Source of the DNA: Anaerolineaceae bacterium
Lineage (GTDB): Bacteria > Chloroflexota > Anaerolineae > Aggregatilineales > Phototrophicaceae
NCBI GenBank assembly: GCA_002702065.1
Contig: NZXX01000009.1
Span: 744,001 to 808,000 of the forward strand
DNA: 64,000 nt
Reading direction: 5' to 3'
Shown here: positions 8,941 through 16,957 of the stretch, in pieces
Layout of the letters: every line of letters starts with the position of its first letter
How positions within the stretch are numbered: the stretch's first letter is position 1
Notes under the pieces: generated by a model
The model's database searches: none
Told to the model about the DNA's origin: nothing
The model's input: only the letters and a program-made list of their open reading frames with translations
Position numbers and translations under genes: made by a program

Positions 8941-9240
8941 ATGTTTGAAACAATCGTGACCGAAATCCGCCTGATGGGGCGGTTGATGCTCGACAGCCGT
9001 GTCTCCCTGTGGGCCAAACTGGTCCCGGTGGCGGCGCTGGTGTATGTGTTGTCGCCTGTGGACCTGATCCCCGATTTTCTGATCGGGCTGGGTCAGCTCG
9101 ACGACCTTGGTATCCTGCTGGGCAGCACCCGCCTCTTCCGGTCGATGATCCCCGGATACATCATTGACGAGCATCTGGAGATCATCAACGGCGGTGTGAT
9201 TCAGGCACCTGATTACAAGATCAAAGACCGCGACGAGTAA
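8941..9240 (+). CDS. DUF1232/YkvA-family small membrane protein
   Basis: A 99-residue protein with AAGAGG upstream of ATG 8941. The core WAKLVPVAALVYVLSPVDLIPDFLIGLGQLDDLGIL is the characteristic DUF1232 motif (SPxDLIPD ... GxxDD), which forms one or two short membrane helices. The family function is unknown in bacteria; a link to membrane or ion homeostasis has been suggested for eukaryotic relatives. It is convergent with the acetyltransferase gene, the stop codons being only 5 bases apart. Confidence 0.88.
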   Translation: MFETIVTEIRLMGRLMLDSRVSLWAKLVPVAALVYVLSPVDLIPDFLIGLGQLDDLGILLGSTRLFRSMIPGYIIDEHLEIINGGVIQAPDYKIKDRDE

Positions 9241-9245
9241 TCGTC

Positions 9246-9725
9246 TTAGTGACCGTTGTCCTGCCAGGTGACAAACTGCATTTCGTTGCTGGCCGCGAAG
9301 CCAAGTGACTGGTACAGTGGTCGCCCTTCGTCGCTGGCATGCAGCGAAATGATGCCAAAGTCCTGCTGCTTGCACCATTCCAGCAGCGTGTTCACGATCT
9401 GACGGGCAAAGCCCTGGCGGCGGTGTTCCGGTTCGACATACACGTTAACCACATAGGCATAGCGGGTGGTGAGGTCATAGGGGTGCGGGGCGCGGTCCCG
9501 CACTTCCACCCCGGCCCCACCCACAACCTGATCGCCGATCTGCATCAGCCAGCCGACATATCGTCCATCTTCCAGCCGTGGTGCGACCCAGGCCTGATAC
9601 AGCGTGTCGATCTCGGTGTGTTTACCATATTCATGGCCCATATCCTCAAACATGCGGCGGCGGTGGCGCGCGATCACTGGCGCATCGACAGCCGTAGCGT
9701 GGCGAATTTCGGGTTTCAACGTCAT
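9246..9725 (-). CDS. GNAT-family N-acetyltransferase
   Basis: A 159-residue single-domain acetyltransferase. GGAGGAAG lies just ahead of ATG 9725. The acetyl-CoA-binding motif A is clear: VYVEPEHRRQGFARQIVNTLLEWCK, and the C-terminal LHASDEGRPLYQSLGF is the usual motif B. The acceptor is unknown. It is a stand-alone gene. Confidence 0.9.
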   Translation of the reverse strand: MTLKPEIRHATAVDAPVIARHRRRMFEDMGHEYGKHTEIDTLYQAWVAPRLEDGRYVGWLMQIGDQVVGGAGVEVRDRAPHPYDLTTRYAYVVNVYVEPEHRRQGFARQIVNTLLEWCKQQDFGIISLHASDEGRPLYQSLGFAASNEMQFVTWQDNGH

Positions 9726-9821
9726 GTTTCTTCCTCCAGGTGCATCAGACTGCTGTTAATAGTACGACCAGGTCGTGTCGCGCAATAGCACCGCATCTGT
9801 CCGCGAGATTGTGGACAAACC

Positions 9822-9916
9822 CATAATTCTTAATAAAATTGGTGACATCTTAAACAAGACATTGACTCCTGGGGTGGCACGGATGCTGCTTACAGTTAAA
9901 CACTTTAAGAATTATG
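9822..9916. repeat. 12-bp perfect inverted repeat ending on a start codon
   Basis: CATAATTCTTAA (9822-9833) is exactly complementary to TTAAGAATTATG (9905-9916), and the second arm contains the ATG (9914) of the following membrane protein gene. The arms are 71 bases apart and the enclosed DNA is AT-rich. It could fold to hide the start codon, or be the remnant ends of a small mobile element. Confidence 0.55.
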
Positions 9917-11557
9917 ACGTTTGATGTTGCTCTTGCTTATTTGCTGTTGTTCGGTGCCCACATCCTGTTTTTGCGCCGGTTCGTCCTGAAGGATTTATCC
10001 TCCGGCAGCAAATACCTCCTGATTGTGCTGTATGCGCTGCATGCGCTCCTCATCAGCCTGTTTTATGCCTCCCGGCAGTGGGGCCACATCTGGTCATGGT
10101 ATTTTGATTACCGCTTTGGCGAATATAACCCCAGTGCCGCCTATGCCGCAGCGGTGTTTATGCTGGTTGCGCTGGCAGCGGTGGCAGTGGCCTGGCGGGG
10201 CGCTTCGCTGCGGCTCTGGCAGCGGCTGTACTGGCTGGGCACCGGGTTGTTTTTCGGCTATCTGGGCCTGGATGAATATTTTGTCCTGCACGAAGGCACC
10301 AAAAACTGGACCCTGATTTACGCGGCGGTGGCCGGGTTGCTGGCGCTTTCCAGCGTGGCTTATTACTGGTTCGGCGGGCGCCGGGAACAGCGCGTGTTCC
10401 TCATGGTTGTCGGCGGGCTGGGGGTGGCGGCTGCGGGTGGCGCCGGGCTGGAACTGCTGGCCGCGCGCGATTGCTTCGGCTATCTGGGCCAGACCTGTAA
10501 TCGCCTGCCGCTGATCGAGGAGGCGCTGGAAAATGTCGGCATCCTCACCACGCTGCTGGGGATGCTGCTGTATGCCGAAGGGCACATTGCGTCGCCGCGG
10601 TGGCCGCGGGTGTATCGGGTTGTGCTGGCCGGCGGTTTTTGCAGTGCGCTGGTGTTTCTGGGTGGGTCGTGGATCGTGCCGGACCTGGAAGCGCAGTGGT
10701 TTGCCCAACCAGTCAGCATCGAATACTTTGATAACCGGCTGTCGATCCTTGCCTACCGCGTCGACCAGCAGGTGCTGCATCCGGGGGGGACGCTCGATCT
10801 TAGCGTTTACTGGCGTGTGAACGATGAGGTGTTCAACGTGTACGGGTTGTCGGCCCACCTCATCAGCCGCGTGGATGGGCAGTCCTTCGCCAGTGAGGAC
10901 CGTCTGGTGGATGAGCCGAAGTTTGCCCAGGCTGTGCATGGGGTGGTGCACCGGACCAATATGACGCTGAAGCTGCCGCCGGATATACCGGCACAGGCCA
11001 GCTACTGGCTGACCTTGACCACGTGGGAAGATCGCCGGCCAGAGTTTGTGATGCAGCCCATCGGCTATACTGATCGGTCGCTGGTCACACCGGACATGGC
11101 GGTACTGCAATCTATCAGTGTGATTGACCCGGCGCCCGACATCACCATCGAGCATCCGGCGCGTTTCGACTTTGGGCCTGATGTCGCGCTGACGGGTTAC
11201 ACGGCCAAAGTTCAGGACAGGCATCTGATGCTGCAATTCGCATGGGAGAATCGGGCACGTATGACGCAGCGCCGGGTCCAGTTCCTGCATCTGTTTGACG
11301 CCGATGGCGCCTACGTCCTCGGCTTCGATCAACCCCCATTTGCCGGTGATTTCCCGACCACAGACTGGCCGCCGGACCTGCGGGCCCGCGCCGAATGGCA
11401 GATTGATCTGCCGCCTGACCTGTCGCCCGGTGAATATTATCTGCGCACCGGTTTGTATGACATGGATACCCATGAGCGCGTCCCGGTCACGGATTCCGAA
11501 GGGATTCCGTTACAGGATTTCATCATCGAGCTGGGAACCATTTTTATCAACAGCTGA
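9914..11557 (+). CDS. Membrane protein with multi-TM N-terminal half and two C-terminal beta-sandwich units
   Basis: 547 residues, not recognised as a named family. The first ~260 residues hold about seven hydrophobic helices (starting MTFDVALAYLLLFGAHILFL). The rest is soluble and appears to contain two similar beta units: ILAYRVDQQVLHPGGTLDLSVYWRV and FDFGPDVALTGYTAKVQDRHLMLQFAWEN, each leading to a PPDIPAQASYWLTL / PPDLSPGEYYLRTGLYD strand. This kind of C-terminal domain is common on membrane glycosyltransferases and surface proteins of Chloroflexota (inference). No catalytic motif is visible. There is no good SD; the ATG lies in the inverted repeat described above. Confidence 0.75.
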   Translation: MTFDVALAYLLLFGAHILFLRRFVLKDLSSGSKYLLIVLYALHALLISLFYASRQWGHIWSWYFDYRFGEYNPSAAYAAAVFMLVALAAVAVAWRGASLRLWQRLYWLGTGLFFGYLGLDEYFVLHEGTKNWTLIYAAVAGLLALSSVAYYWFGGRREQRVFLMVVGGLGVAAAGGAGLELLAARDCFGYLGQTCNRLPLIEEALENVGILTTLLGMLLYAEGHIASPRWPRVYRVVLAGGFCSALVFLGGSWIVPDLEAQWFAQPVSIEYFDNRLSILAYRVDQQVLHPGGTLDLSVYWRVNDEVFNVYGLSAHLISRVDGQSFASEDRLVDEPKFAQAVHGVVHRTNMTLKLPPDIPAQASYWLTLTTWEDRRPEFVMQPIGYTDRSLVTPDMAVLQSISVIDPAPDITIEHPARFDFGPDVALTGYTAKVQDRHLMLQFAWENRARMTQRRVQFLHLFDADGAYVLGFDQPPFAGDFPTTDWPPDLRARAEWQIDLPPDLSPGEYYLRTGLYDMDTHERVPVTDSEGIPLQDFIIELGTIFINS

Positions 11558-11581
11558 TTTCGCCTTCTGTCTGCGGTGAGT

Positions 11582-11587
11582 TATAAT
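11582..11587 (+). promoter_or_regulatory. Candidate -10 box of the LutA-like gene
   Basis: TATAAT at 11582-11587 with a weak TTCGCC -35 at 11559-11564 (17-bp spacer), 35 bases before the start codon. Confidence 0.4.
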
Positions 11588-11621
11588 CTGGCGCAGTCGT
11601 TGCCATTCACAGGAACTATTG

Positions 11622-12401
11622 ATGTCAGATATTCTTCGTCCATCCCCGCGTTACAAGCCTGTCTCGTTGTTCGTTACCTGCATGATCGATGCCCTGTATC
11701 CCAGCACGGGCGTTTCCGTCGTCGAGGTGCTGGATCATCTCGGCATTAAAACAGAATTCCCGATGGCCCAGACGTGCTGCGGCCAACCGGCCTATAACTC
11801 CGGTTTCTGGGAGGATGCCCGCGAGGTCGCCAAACAATTTTTGCGGGCCTTTGCCGATGCCGAGGTGATTGTCGCACCCTCCGGCAGCTGCGCGACGATG
11901 GTACGGCATTATTATCCCGATCTGTTCAAGGACGACCCGGTCTGGCGCAACCGGGCCAACCGCGCCGCCAGCATCATGTGGGAAGTCACGGAATATCTGG
12001 TGGATGGTCTGGGCGTAACGGATCTGGGTGCCAAAGTCGCCCCGACGCGCGTCGCATTTCATGATGCCTGTCATGGCCTGCGCGGGCTGCATCTGAAGGG
12101 GCAGGCGCGCCAGCTCGTCAGCCACATTGATGGCGTCACCATCAACGAGATGGCCGGGTCAGAGCAGTGCTGCGGCTTCGGCGGATTGTTCTCGGTCAAA
12201 ATGGCGCCCATCAGCAATGCCATGCTTCAGGAGAAGATCGCCGCCATTGAAACGGTCGAGGCAGATGTCATCCTCACGGGTGATTGCAGCTGCATGACCC
12301 ACATCAACGGCGGGCTCAGCCGGCAGCAGAAATCGGTGCGGGTGATGCACGTCGCGGACCTGCTGGCCCAGGGGTTGCGCAACAGCGTAGGGCAGGCGTA
12401 G
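11622..12401 (+). CDS. lutA: (Fe-S)-binding CCG-domain protein, LutA/YkgE-like
   Basis: A 259-residue protein with the two Cys-rich CCG modules of LutA: TCMIDALYP ... TCCGQPAYNSG and HDACHGLRG ... EQCCGFGGLFS. ATG 11622 follows AGGAAC (11611-11616). In Bacillus the LutABC complex oxidises L-lactate, with LutA thought to carry a special iron-sulfur cofactor at the CCG sites. No lutB or lutC is present in the window, so this copy may work with distant partners or in another heterodisulfide-reductase-like complex. It is followed by an unrelated SIMPL gene. Confidence 0.88.
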   Translation: MSDILRPSPRYKPVSLFVTCMIDALYPSTGVSVVEVLDHLGIKTEFPMAQTCCGQPAYNSGFWEDAREVAKQFLRAFADAEVIVAPSGSCATMVRHYYPDLFKDDPVWRNRANRAASIMWEVTEYLVDGLGVTDLGAKVAPTRVAFHDACHGLRGLHLKGQARQLVSHIDGVTINEMAGSEQCCGFGGLFSVKMAPISNAMLQEKIAAIETVEADVILTGDCSCMTHINGGLSRQQKSVRVMHVADLLAQGLRNSVGQA

Positions 12402-12438
12402 GCCGGGCGTATAAATTCGCCTCGCCAACAACGGAACA

Positions 12439-12466
12439 TTGGCCTTCGCGCCTTCGTCTCTATAGT
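12439..12466 (+). promoter_or_regulatory. Candidate promoter of the SIMPL-domain gene
   Basis: TTGGCC (12439-12444) and TATAGT (12461-12466) with a 16-bp spacer, 49 bases before ATG 12516, where GGAG supports initiation. Confidence 0.4.
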
Positions 12467-12515
12467 GACACCGCAGCGTGCGGTGAATTGCTAGGCTCTA
12501 TTGAAGGAGTGAGAG

Positions 12516-13229
12516 ATGAAGCTGATGAAGCGTGCAACAATTCTGGTGTTGGTTGTCGGTTTGCTGGCGGCCTTTGCCGGTGCAACCGCAGCGCAGGAGT
12601 ATCCCCCCAATACACTGACAGTTGATGGTTTTGGCCAGGCCTTTGGCGAGCCGGATGTGGTGATCGTCCAGCTTGGTGTCCAGACCAGCAGCAGCGATGT
12701 GATGGAGGCCTACAACAACGCCAATATCGCCATTCAGAACGTGATCGACGCGCTGAAGGCTGCCGGTATCGAAGACCGCGATCTTCAGACCACGGGCCTG
12801 TATCTGTATCAGGACACCCCTTTCAACCCACAGACGGGTGAGCCCGGTACCGAACCGATCTACCGCGTCCAGAACTCGCTGACCGTGACCGTGCGGGATG
12901 TGGACACAGTCGGCGACATCATCAACATCGGTGTCGAGGCGGGTGCCAACAATATCGGCGGCATCCCCTTCAGCATTGATGACCCGGCAGCGCTGGAACA
13001 GCAGGCGCGTGAAGCAGCCATTGGCGATGCCCGCCAGCGTGCGGAAGAACTTGCCAGCCTGATGGGTGTCGAACTGGGCAGCCCCAGCATCATCGTGGAA
13101 TCCAACGACGGCCAACCGCCGATCCTCTATGATCGGGCGCAGGCCGGCTTTGGTGGCAGCGGTGTGCCGGTGGAAGAAGGCCAGTTGAGCGTCGGCGTGG
13201 TGGTCAAGGTTACGTTCAACTTCGAGTAA
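12516..13229 (+). CDS. Exported SIMPL-domain (DUF541) protein
   Basis: A 237-residue protein with a clear signal peptide (MKLMKRATILVLVVGLLAAFAGATAAQE). The mature part begins LTVDGFGQAFGEPDVVIVQLGV, the hallmark of SIMPL domains (sometimes called YggE/kinase-interacting), and continues with DLQTTGLYLYQ and a conserved FSIDDPAALEQQAREAAIGDARQRAEELA helix. E. coli YggE is linked to lowered oxidative stress; the mechanism is unknown. A strong intrinsic terminator follows the stop. Confidence 0.9.
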   Translation: MKLMKRATILVLVVGLLAAFAGATAAQEYPPNTLTVDGFGQAFGEPDVVIVQLGVQTSSSDVMEAYNNANIAIQNVIDALKAAGIEDRDLQTTGLYLYQDTPFNPQTGEPGTEPIYRVQNSLTVTVRDVDTVGDIINIGVEAGANNIGGIPFSIDDPAALEQQAREAAIGDARQRAEELASLMGVELGSPSIIVESNDGQPPILYDRAQAGFGGSGVPVEEGQLSVGVVVKVTFNFE

Positions 13230-13597
13230 CCGCCGCGTATCATTTCTGAATACGCTTCAAACAGCAGGGACATGGCTATGCGGTCATGTCCCTGTTTTTT
13301 TGGGTCTTCGTACACGCTGACCAGGCATGACAGCAGAGTGACGGTATACAGCACGCCGGTGATGGCTTCAAAACTGGCGACCGGCTGCCAGCTGTCCCCG
13401 GTGGATAACGGATACAACAGGTTATGCGCAACCAGCGCCAGCAGCAGATACAGGTTTTTGTGTTGGTCACCACGCCCCTGCGTGAACATACGCCCCCCTT
13501 TTTCAGGATCATCGCCCAGACCAAACTCGCCCACTATTGTTGCGATTTCCTCCCAGATTATCCACAATGAAGGCATGTTGTTGTGCAAAGGAAACAT
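13127..13597 (-). pseudogene. Possible remnant of a small membrane (ion-channel-like) protein gene, antisense
   Basis: The 369-base gap between the SIMPL and isomerase genes holds an open minus-strand frame of up to 156 codons. Its middle part is membrane-like and not what a shadow frame usually gives: KNLYLLLALVAHNLLYPL and FEAITGVLYTVTLLSCLVSVYED form two plausible TM helices, which resemble the N-terminal half of four-helix potassium-channel-type proteins (inference). After that the frame runs through the terminator and then antisense to the SIMPL 3' end, so a complete second half is missing. Either it is a truncated gene or coincidence; codon analysis or homologues would decide. Confidence 0.3.
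13265..13301 (+). terminator. Intrinsic terminator after the SIMPL gene
   Basis: CAGGGACATG (13265-13274) pairs with CATGTCCCTG (13285-13294) around a short loop and is followed by seven T residues (13295-13301). It lies inside the minus-strand frame described next. Confidence 0.85.
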
Positions 13598-13598
13598 T

Positions 13599-15251
13599 AT
13601 GGCTACTTACAAACTACCCGAATTAGATTCACCTGCACCACCGGAACCCAACACCGCTGTGCTGGTTGCCAGCGGTGATCTGCGGTTATCGGCCAATAAA
13701 GTTTGCTGGCCTGCCCAGAAATCGATGGAAGAAAAAGTTGTCGCGGCGTTTGCCGCCGAAGGCTGGACCGTCAAGCGCGGCCATGCCTATGACCCGGAAC
13801 TCGAACACGGCTTTATCTGGAGCCAGCGCATGGGCATGGATGTCTTCAAGGACATTCACCCGGATACGCCGCTGATCGTGGCCGAAGCCGTCTGGCAGTA
13901 CAGCCATCATGTGCTGGCCGGGCTGCGCGATCATCGCGGGCCGATCCTCACCGTTGCCAACTGGAGTGGTGAATGGCCGGGGCTGGTGGGCCTGCTCAAC
14001 CTCAATGGCTCGCTGACCAAGATGGGCGTGCGCTACAGCAGCATCTGGAGTGTGGATTTTACCGATTCGTTTTTTATCAACGGCATCCGCGAATGGATCC
14101 GTACCGGGCGTATTACGCACGATACCAGCCATGTGCGCGACCTCGTATCGACCAAACTGCCCGCCGACGAAGCCAATCTGGGCCGGGCCATCGCCACCCA
14201 GATTCAGGTTGAAAAAGCGATTATGGGTGTGTTCGATGAAGGCTGCATGGGCATGTACAACGCCATCATCGACGACGAAATGCTTAATCCGATGGGCATC
14301 TACAAGGAGCGCCTCAGCCAGTCCGGGCTGGTGGCGGCCATGCGTGAAGTCAGCGACGACGAAGCGCAGAAGGTGCGCGACTGGCTAGATAACGCCGGGA
14401 TGACGTTCGTGACGGGTGCGGACCCGGCTACCGAGCTGACTGACGCGCAAATCCTCGAACAGTGCAAGATGTACATCGCCGCCGTGCGCATCGCTCATGA
14501 TTTTGGCTGCGCGACCATCGGCATTCAGTACCAGCAGGGCCTCAAAGACATGGCCCCGGCGTCTGATCTGGTCGAAGGGCTGCTGAACAACGTCGAGCGC
14601 CCCCCGGTCTATCACGCTGAATCCGGTGAGGAATTATTCGCCGGGCAAGCGGTGCCGCACTTCAACGAGGTGGATGAATGCGCCGGGGTGGATGCGCTGG
14701 TGACAAACCGCGTGTGGAACGCGATGGGCTTCGACCCGGCCACAACCCTGCATGACCTGCGCTGGGGCGAGTATTACAACGGCAGCGGCGTCGATGACTA
14801 CGTGTGGGTGTTCGAGATTTCCGGCGCGGCCCCGCCCTCACACTTTATTGACGGTTATGCCGGGGCATCCAGCGAACGCCAGCCACCCATGTACTTCCGG
14901 CTCGGCGGTGGGTCGCTCAAGGGCATCAGCAAACCGGGCGAGATCGTGTGGAGCCGCGTGTACGTGATGGATGGCGGCCTGCATGTGGATATGGGGCGGG
15001 CGCACGTGGTCGAGCTGCCGCGTGAGGAAACAGAACGCCGCTGGCAGTCTACCACCCCGCAGTGGCCGATCATGCACGGCGTATTACACGGGGTCAACCG
15101 CGACCAGATGATGGCGCGCCACAAAGCTAACCATATTCAGGTGGTGTATGCGCCTTCCGCAGCGGATGCGGACCGCGCGCTGGCAGCCAAAGCGGCGGCC
15201 TTCGATGCGCTGGGTGTGGCGGTGCATCTGTGTGGGGATGTCAATCTCTAA
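13599..15251 (+). CDS. L-fucose/L-arabinose isomerase-like sugar isomerase
   Basis: A 550-residue protein starting at ATG 13599 (MATYKLPELDSPAPP) with AAAGGAAA upstream. It matches the fucose isomerase fold: an N-terminal Rossmann-like part (LIVAEAVWQYSHHVLAGLRDHRGPILTVANWSGEWPGLVGLLNLNG), a middle domain and a C-terminal beta barrel (PPMYFRLGGGSLKGISKPGEIVWSRVYV). Enzymes of this group interconvert aldoses and ketoses with Mn2+. It is not a standard FucI: the length and many positions differ, and metal ligands could not be assigned with certainty. No transporter or kinase lies nearby, so the natural sugar is unknown. A strong terminator follows. Confidence 0.82.
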   Translation: MATYKLPELDSPAPPEPNTAVLVASGDLRLSANKVCWPAQKSMEEKVVAAFAAEGWTVKRGHAYDPELEHGFIWSQRMGMDVFKDIHPDTPLIVAEAVWQYSHHVLAGLRDHRGPILTVANWSGEWPGLVGLLNLNGSLTKMGVRYSSIWSVDFTDSFFINGIREWIRTGRITHDTSHVRDLVSTKLPADEANLGRAIATQIQVEKAIMGVFDEGCMGMYNAIIDDEMLNPMGIYKERLSQSGLVAAMREVSDDEAQKVRDWLDNAGMTFVTGADPATELTDAQILEQCKMYIAAVRIAHDFGCATIGIQYQQGLKDMAPASDLVEGLLNNVERPPVYHAESGEELFAGQAVPHFNEVDECAGVDALVTNRVWNAMGFDPATTLHDLRWGEYYNGSGVDDYVWVFEISGAAPPSHFIDGYAGASSERQPPMYFRLGGGSLKGISKPGEIVWSRVYVMDGGLHVDMGRAHVVELPREETERRWQSTTPQWPIMHGVLHGVNRDQMMARHKANHIQVVYAPSAADADRALAAKAAAFDALGVAVHLCGDVNL

Positions 15252-15264
15252 AGTCAGTATGCTG

Positions 15265-15292
15265 AGGGAGGGTCGTTGGCCCTCCCTTTTTT
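15265..15292 (+). terminator. Intrinsic terminator after the sugar isomerase gene
   Basis: Stem AGGGAGGG (15265-15272) with CCCTCCCT (15280-15287), 7-base loop, then a T run to 15292. It abuts the stop of the convergent AlkA-like gene. Confidence 0.88.
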
Positions 15293-16210
15293 CTACGATA
15301 GTGCGGCGCGCACATAATGTGCCCAATACCCCTGATAGGCCGCATAATGCTGGGCCAGCTTGATCACGTCACGGTCGTTGAGGCTGCGTCCGTACAATCG
15401 TGATACCGCCGTCATCAGCCGACTCTCCGGCACTTTGAGCGCATCCATGCGTCCCAGCGACCGGATCATCACGAAGTTGGCAGACCACGGCCCAATCCCC
15501 TTGATGCTCAACAGCCACGATTCGACCTCATCGTAAGGCGCGTCCCGCAGCCAGCCTTCATCCATTTCCGCAAAAGCCCGTGCGACGTTCAGCACAAAGC
15601 CGCTCTTCTGTGCGTGACCGATGACCGCCTCCAGTTCAGCGGCGCCGGTTTCCAGTACGGCCTGCGGCTCCGGGAATGCGGTATAACGGTCGCCATTGAT
15701 GGTGATCGCGCCGCCACAGGCTTCGATCAGGCGTGCTTTCATGGCGCTGGCGATGGTCAACCGGTTACGGTTGGAGAGCACCGCCCAGACCGCGTTTTCA
15801 AACGGAGTCAGGAATTTGACGTGGTGGTAGCCGTAAAGCTGGCGAACGACGGACGCAAAGGGCGGGTCGCTTTCCGCCAGCGCATAAAACGGCGTCAGAT
15901 CGTCGTTCAGGCTGAGGAAAAACGCGGCGCGATCCTGCATGGCAGCGGCGGTGGAATCGGACACAGGCTGATCCGCAAAAAGGTCGAGTCGCAGCGCGTT
16001 GGCGTGGGCTGTGCCCGTTACCCGAAATGCAACAGGCTGGCCGTCGAGCATGATGGCTTTCGTCAACTGCTGATCGCCTACGGCCTGTTCCCCCTTTGCG
16101 GGTGGAAACTGACCAAGAAACCGCAGCGTGTGATGAAAGTTGAACGGGGGTGTCACTGGTAGTGCGATGTTGTCACGAACAAGCATTAGCTTTTTTCCGA
16201 CAGGCTTCAT
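15293..16210 (-). CDS. AlkA/HhH-GPD-type DNA glycosylase-like protein lacking the usual catalytic Asp
   Basis: A 305-residue homologue of 3-methyladenine DNA glycosylase II. It has the N-terminal TBP-like part (TLRFLGQFPPA), the helical domain (VRQLYGYHHVKFLTPFENAVWAVL) and the helix-hairpin-helix LLSIKGIGPWSANFVMIRSLGR. In AlkA the catalytic Asp follows as PDDYL; here the aligned stretch reads VPESRL, so the Asp position is Ser (codon at 15422-15424) next to a Glu. It may be an inactive DNA-lesion binder or use a different acid. ATG 16210 gives MKPVGKK; an internal ATG at 16186 (MLVRDN) preceded by GGAAAAAA is a real alternative. Convergent with the isomerase. Confidence 0.82.
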   Translation of the reverse strand: MKPVGKKLMLVRDNIALPVTPPFNFHHTLRFLGQFPPAKGEQAVGDQQLTKAIMLDGQPVAFRVTGTAHANALRLDLFADQPVSDSTAAAMQDRAAFFLSLNDDLTPFYALAESDPPFASVVRQLYGYHHVKFLTPFENAVWAVLSNRNRLTIASAMKARLIEACGGAITINGDRYTAFPEPQAVLETGAAELEAVIGHAQKSGFVLNVARAFAEMDEGWLRDAPYDEVESWLLSIKGIGPWSANFVMIRSLGRMDALKVPESRLMTAVSRLYGRSLNDRDVIKLAQHYAAYQGYWAHYVRAALS

Positions 16211-16267
16211 CTGGCGATGATCTGAATCATGACGAAGTCTGGCCTGCGGCGCAAGCCGCGACCACCG

Positions 16268-16298
16268 TTGCCAGGTTCGGTGGTGAATGCGCTACAAT
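16268..16298 (+). promoter_or_regulatory. Candidate promoter of the ferritin gene
   Basis: TTGCCA (16268-16273) and TACAAT (16293-16298) with a 19-bp spacer, 35 bases before ATG 16333. The long spacer may mean that it needs an activator. Confidence 0.4.
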
Positions 16299-16332
16299 AG
16301 AGGCTGTGATTCGGTGCGTGGAGGAGAGATTC

Positions 16333-16848
16333 ATGATCAGTAAAAAAATGCAGCAGGCACTCAACGATCAGTTGAACGCGGAACTGTACGCCTATTATAC
16401 CTACCTGTCGATGTCGGCTTATTTTGAAGATCATAATCTACGCGGCTTCGCGGCCTGGATGCGCACCCATTCCGATGAGGAAATGGTCCACGCCATGAAG
16501 TTTTATGACTTTATCAATGAGCGTCGGGGGCGCGTGCAGCTGCGGGCTATCGAGGCACCCAAAACGGATTGGCAGTCGGCCCTGGAAGCCTTTGAGGATG
16601 CGCTCAAACACGAACAGCATGTAACGGCGCTAATCAATAAACTGGTGGATCTGTCCACCGAGGAAAGCGACTACGCCACCCATAGTTTTCTGCAATGGTT
16701 TGTTGATGAGCAGGTGGAGGAGGAGGCCGTCGTTGATGACGTCATCCAGGACCTCAAGCGCGTGGGTGATTTTGGCCCTGGCCTGTTTTTGCTGGACCGT
16801 GAACTGAGCGCCACCACCCCGGCGGCAGACAGCGAAACCCCTGCCTGA
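16333..16848 (+). CDS. ftnA: Bacterial non-haem ferritin
   Basis: A 171-residue iron-storage subunit that should form a 24-mer shell in the cytoplasm. GGAGGAGAG lies just upstream of ATG 16333. The ferroxidase centre is complete and at standard numbering: Glu17 (NAELYAYY), Glu50 and His53 (EEMVHAMKFYDFI), Glu94, Gln127 and Glu130. The length is normal. It is followed by a GC-rich hairpin (16868-16896). With two peroxiredoxins and a SIMPL protein in the region it fits an oxidative-stress and iron-safety theme. Confidence 0.96.
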   Translation: MISKKMQQALNDQLNAELYAYYTYLSMSAYFEDHNLRGFAAWMRTHSDEEMVHAMKFYDFINERRGRVQLRAIEAPKTDWQSALEAFEDALKHEQHVTALINKLVDLSTEESDYATHSFLQWFVDEQVEEEAVVDDVIQDLKRVGDFGPGLFLLDRELSATTPAADSETPA

Positions 16849-16867
16849 TTTGATCACTAAAGTTACT

Positions 16868-16896
16868 GAGCAGGGTGCCGACGTTGTGCCCTGCTC
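16868..16896 (+). terminator. GC-rich hairpin after ferritin
   Basis: GAGCAGGG (16868-16875) pairs with CCCTGCTC (16889-16896), 13-base loop. No T tract follows, so termination is uncertain. Confidence 0.5.
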
Positions 16897-16957
16897 CTCC
16901 TATTGTTGATAGGATCGTCTTTTTTGAATGCTCAATCAGTCACAGGAGTACCGCTTC

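Noticed and set aside
10094..11473. Long antisense open frame opposite the membrane protein gene
   Set aside because: It lacks an SD, is rich in His, Arg and Gln as typical GC-rich shadows, and lies wholly opposite a gene with clear TM and beta-domain patterns. The same holds for long frames at 732-1493, 19407-20732, 34217-35665, 42405-44414, 54188-55507 and 57355-58461.
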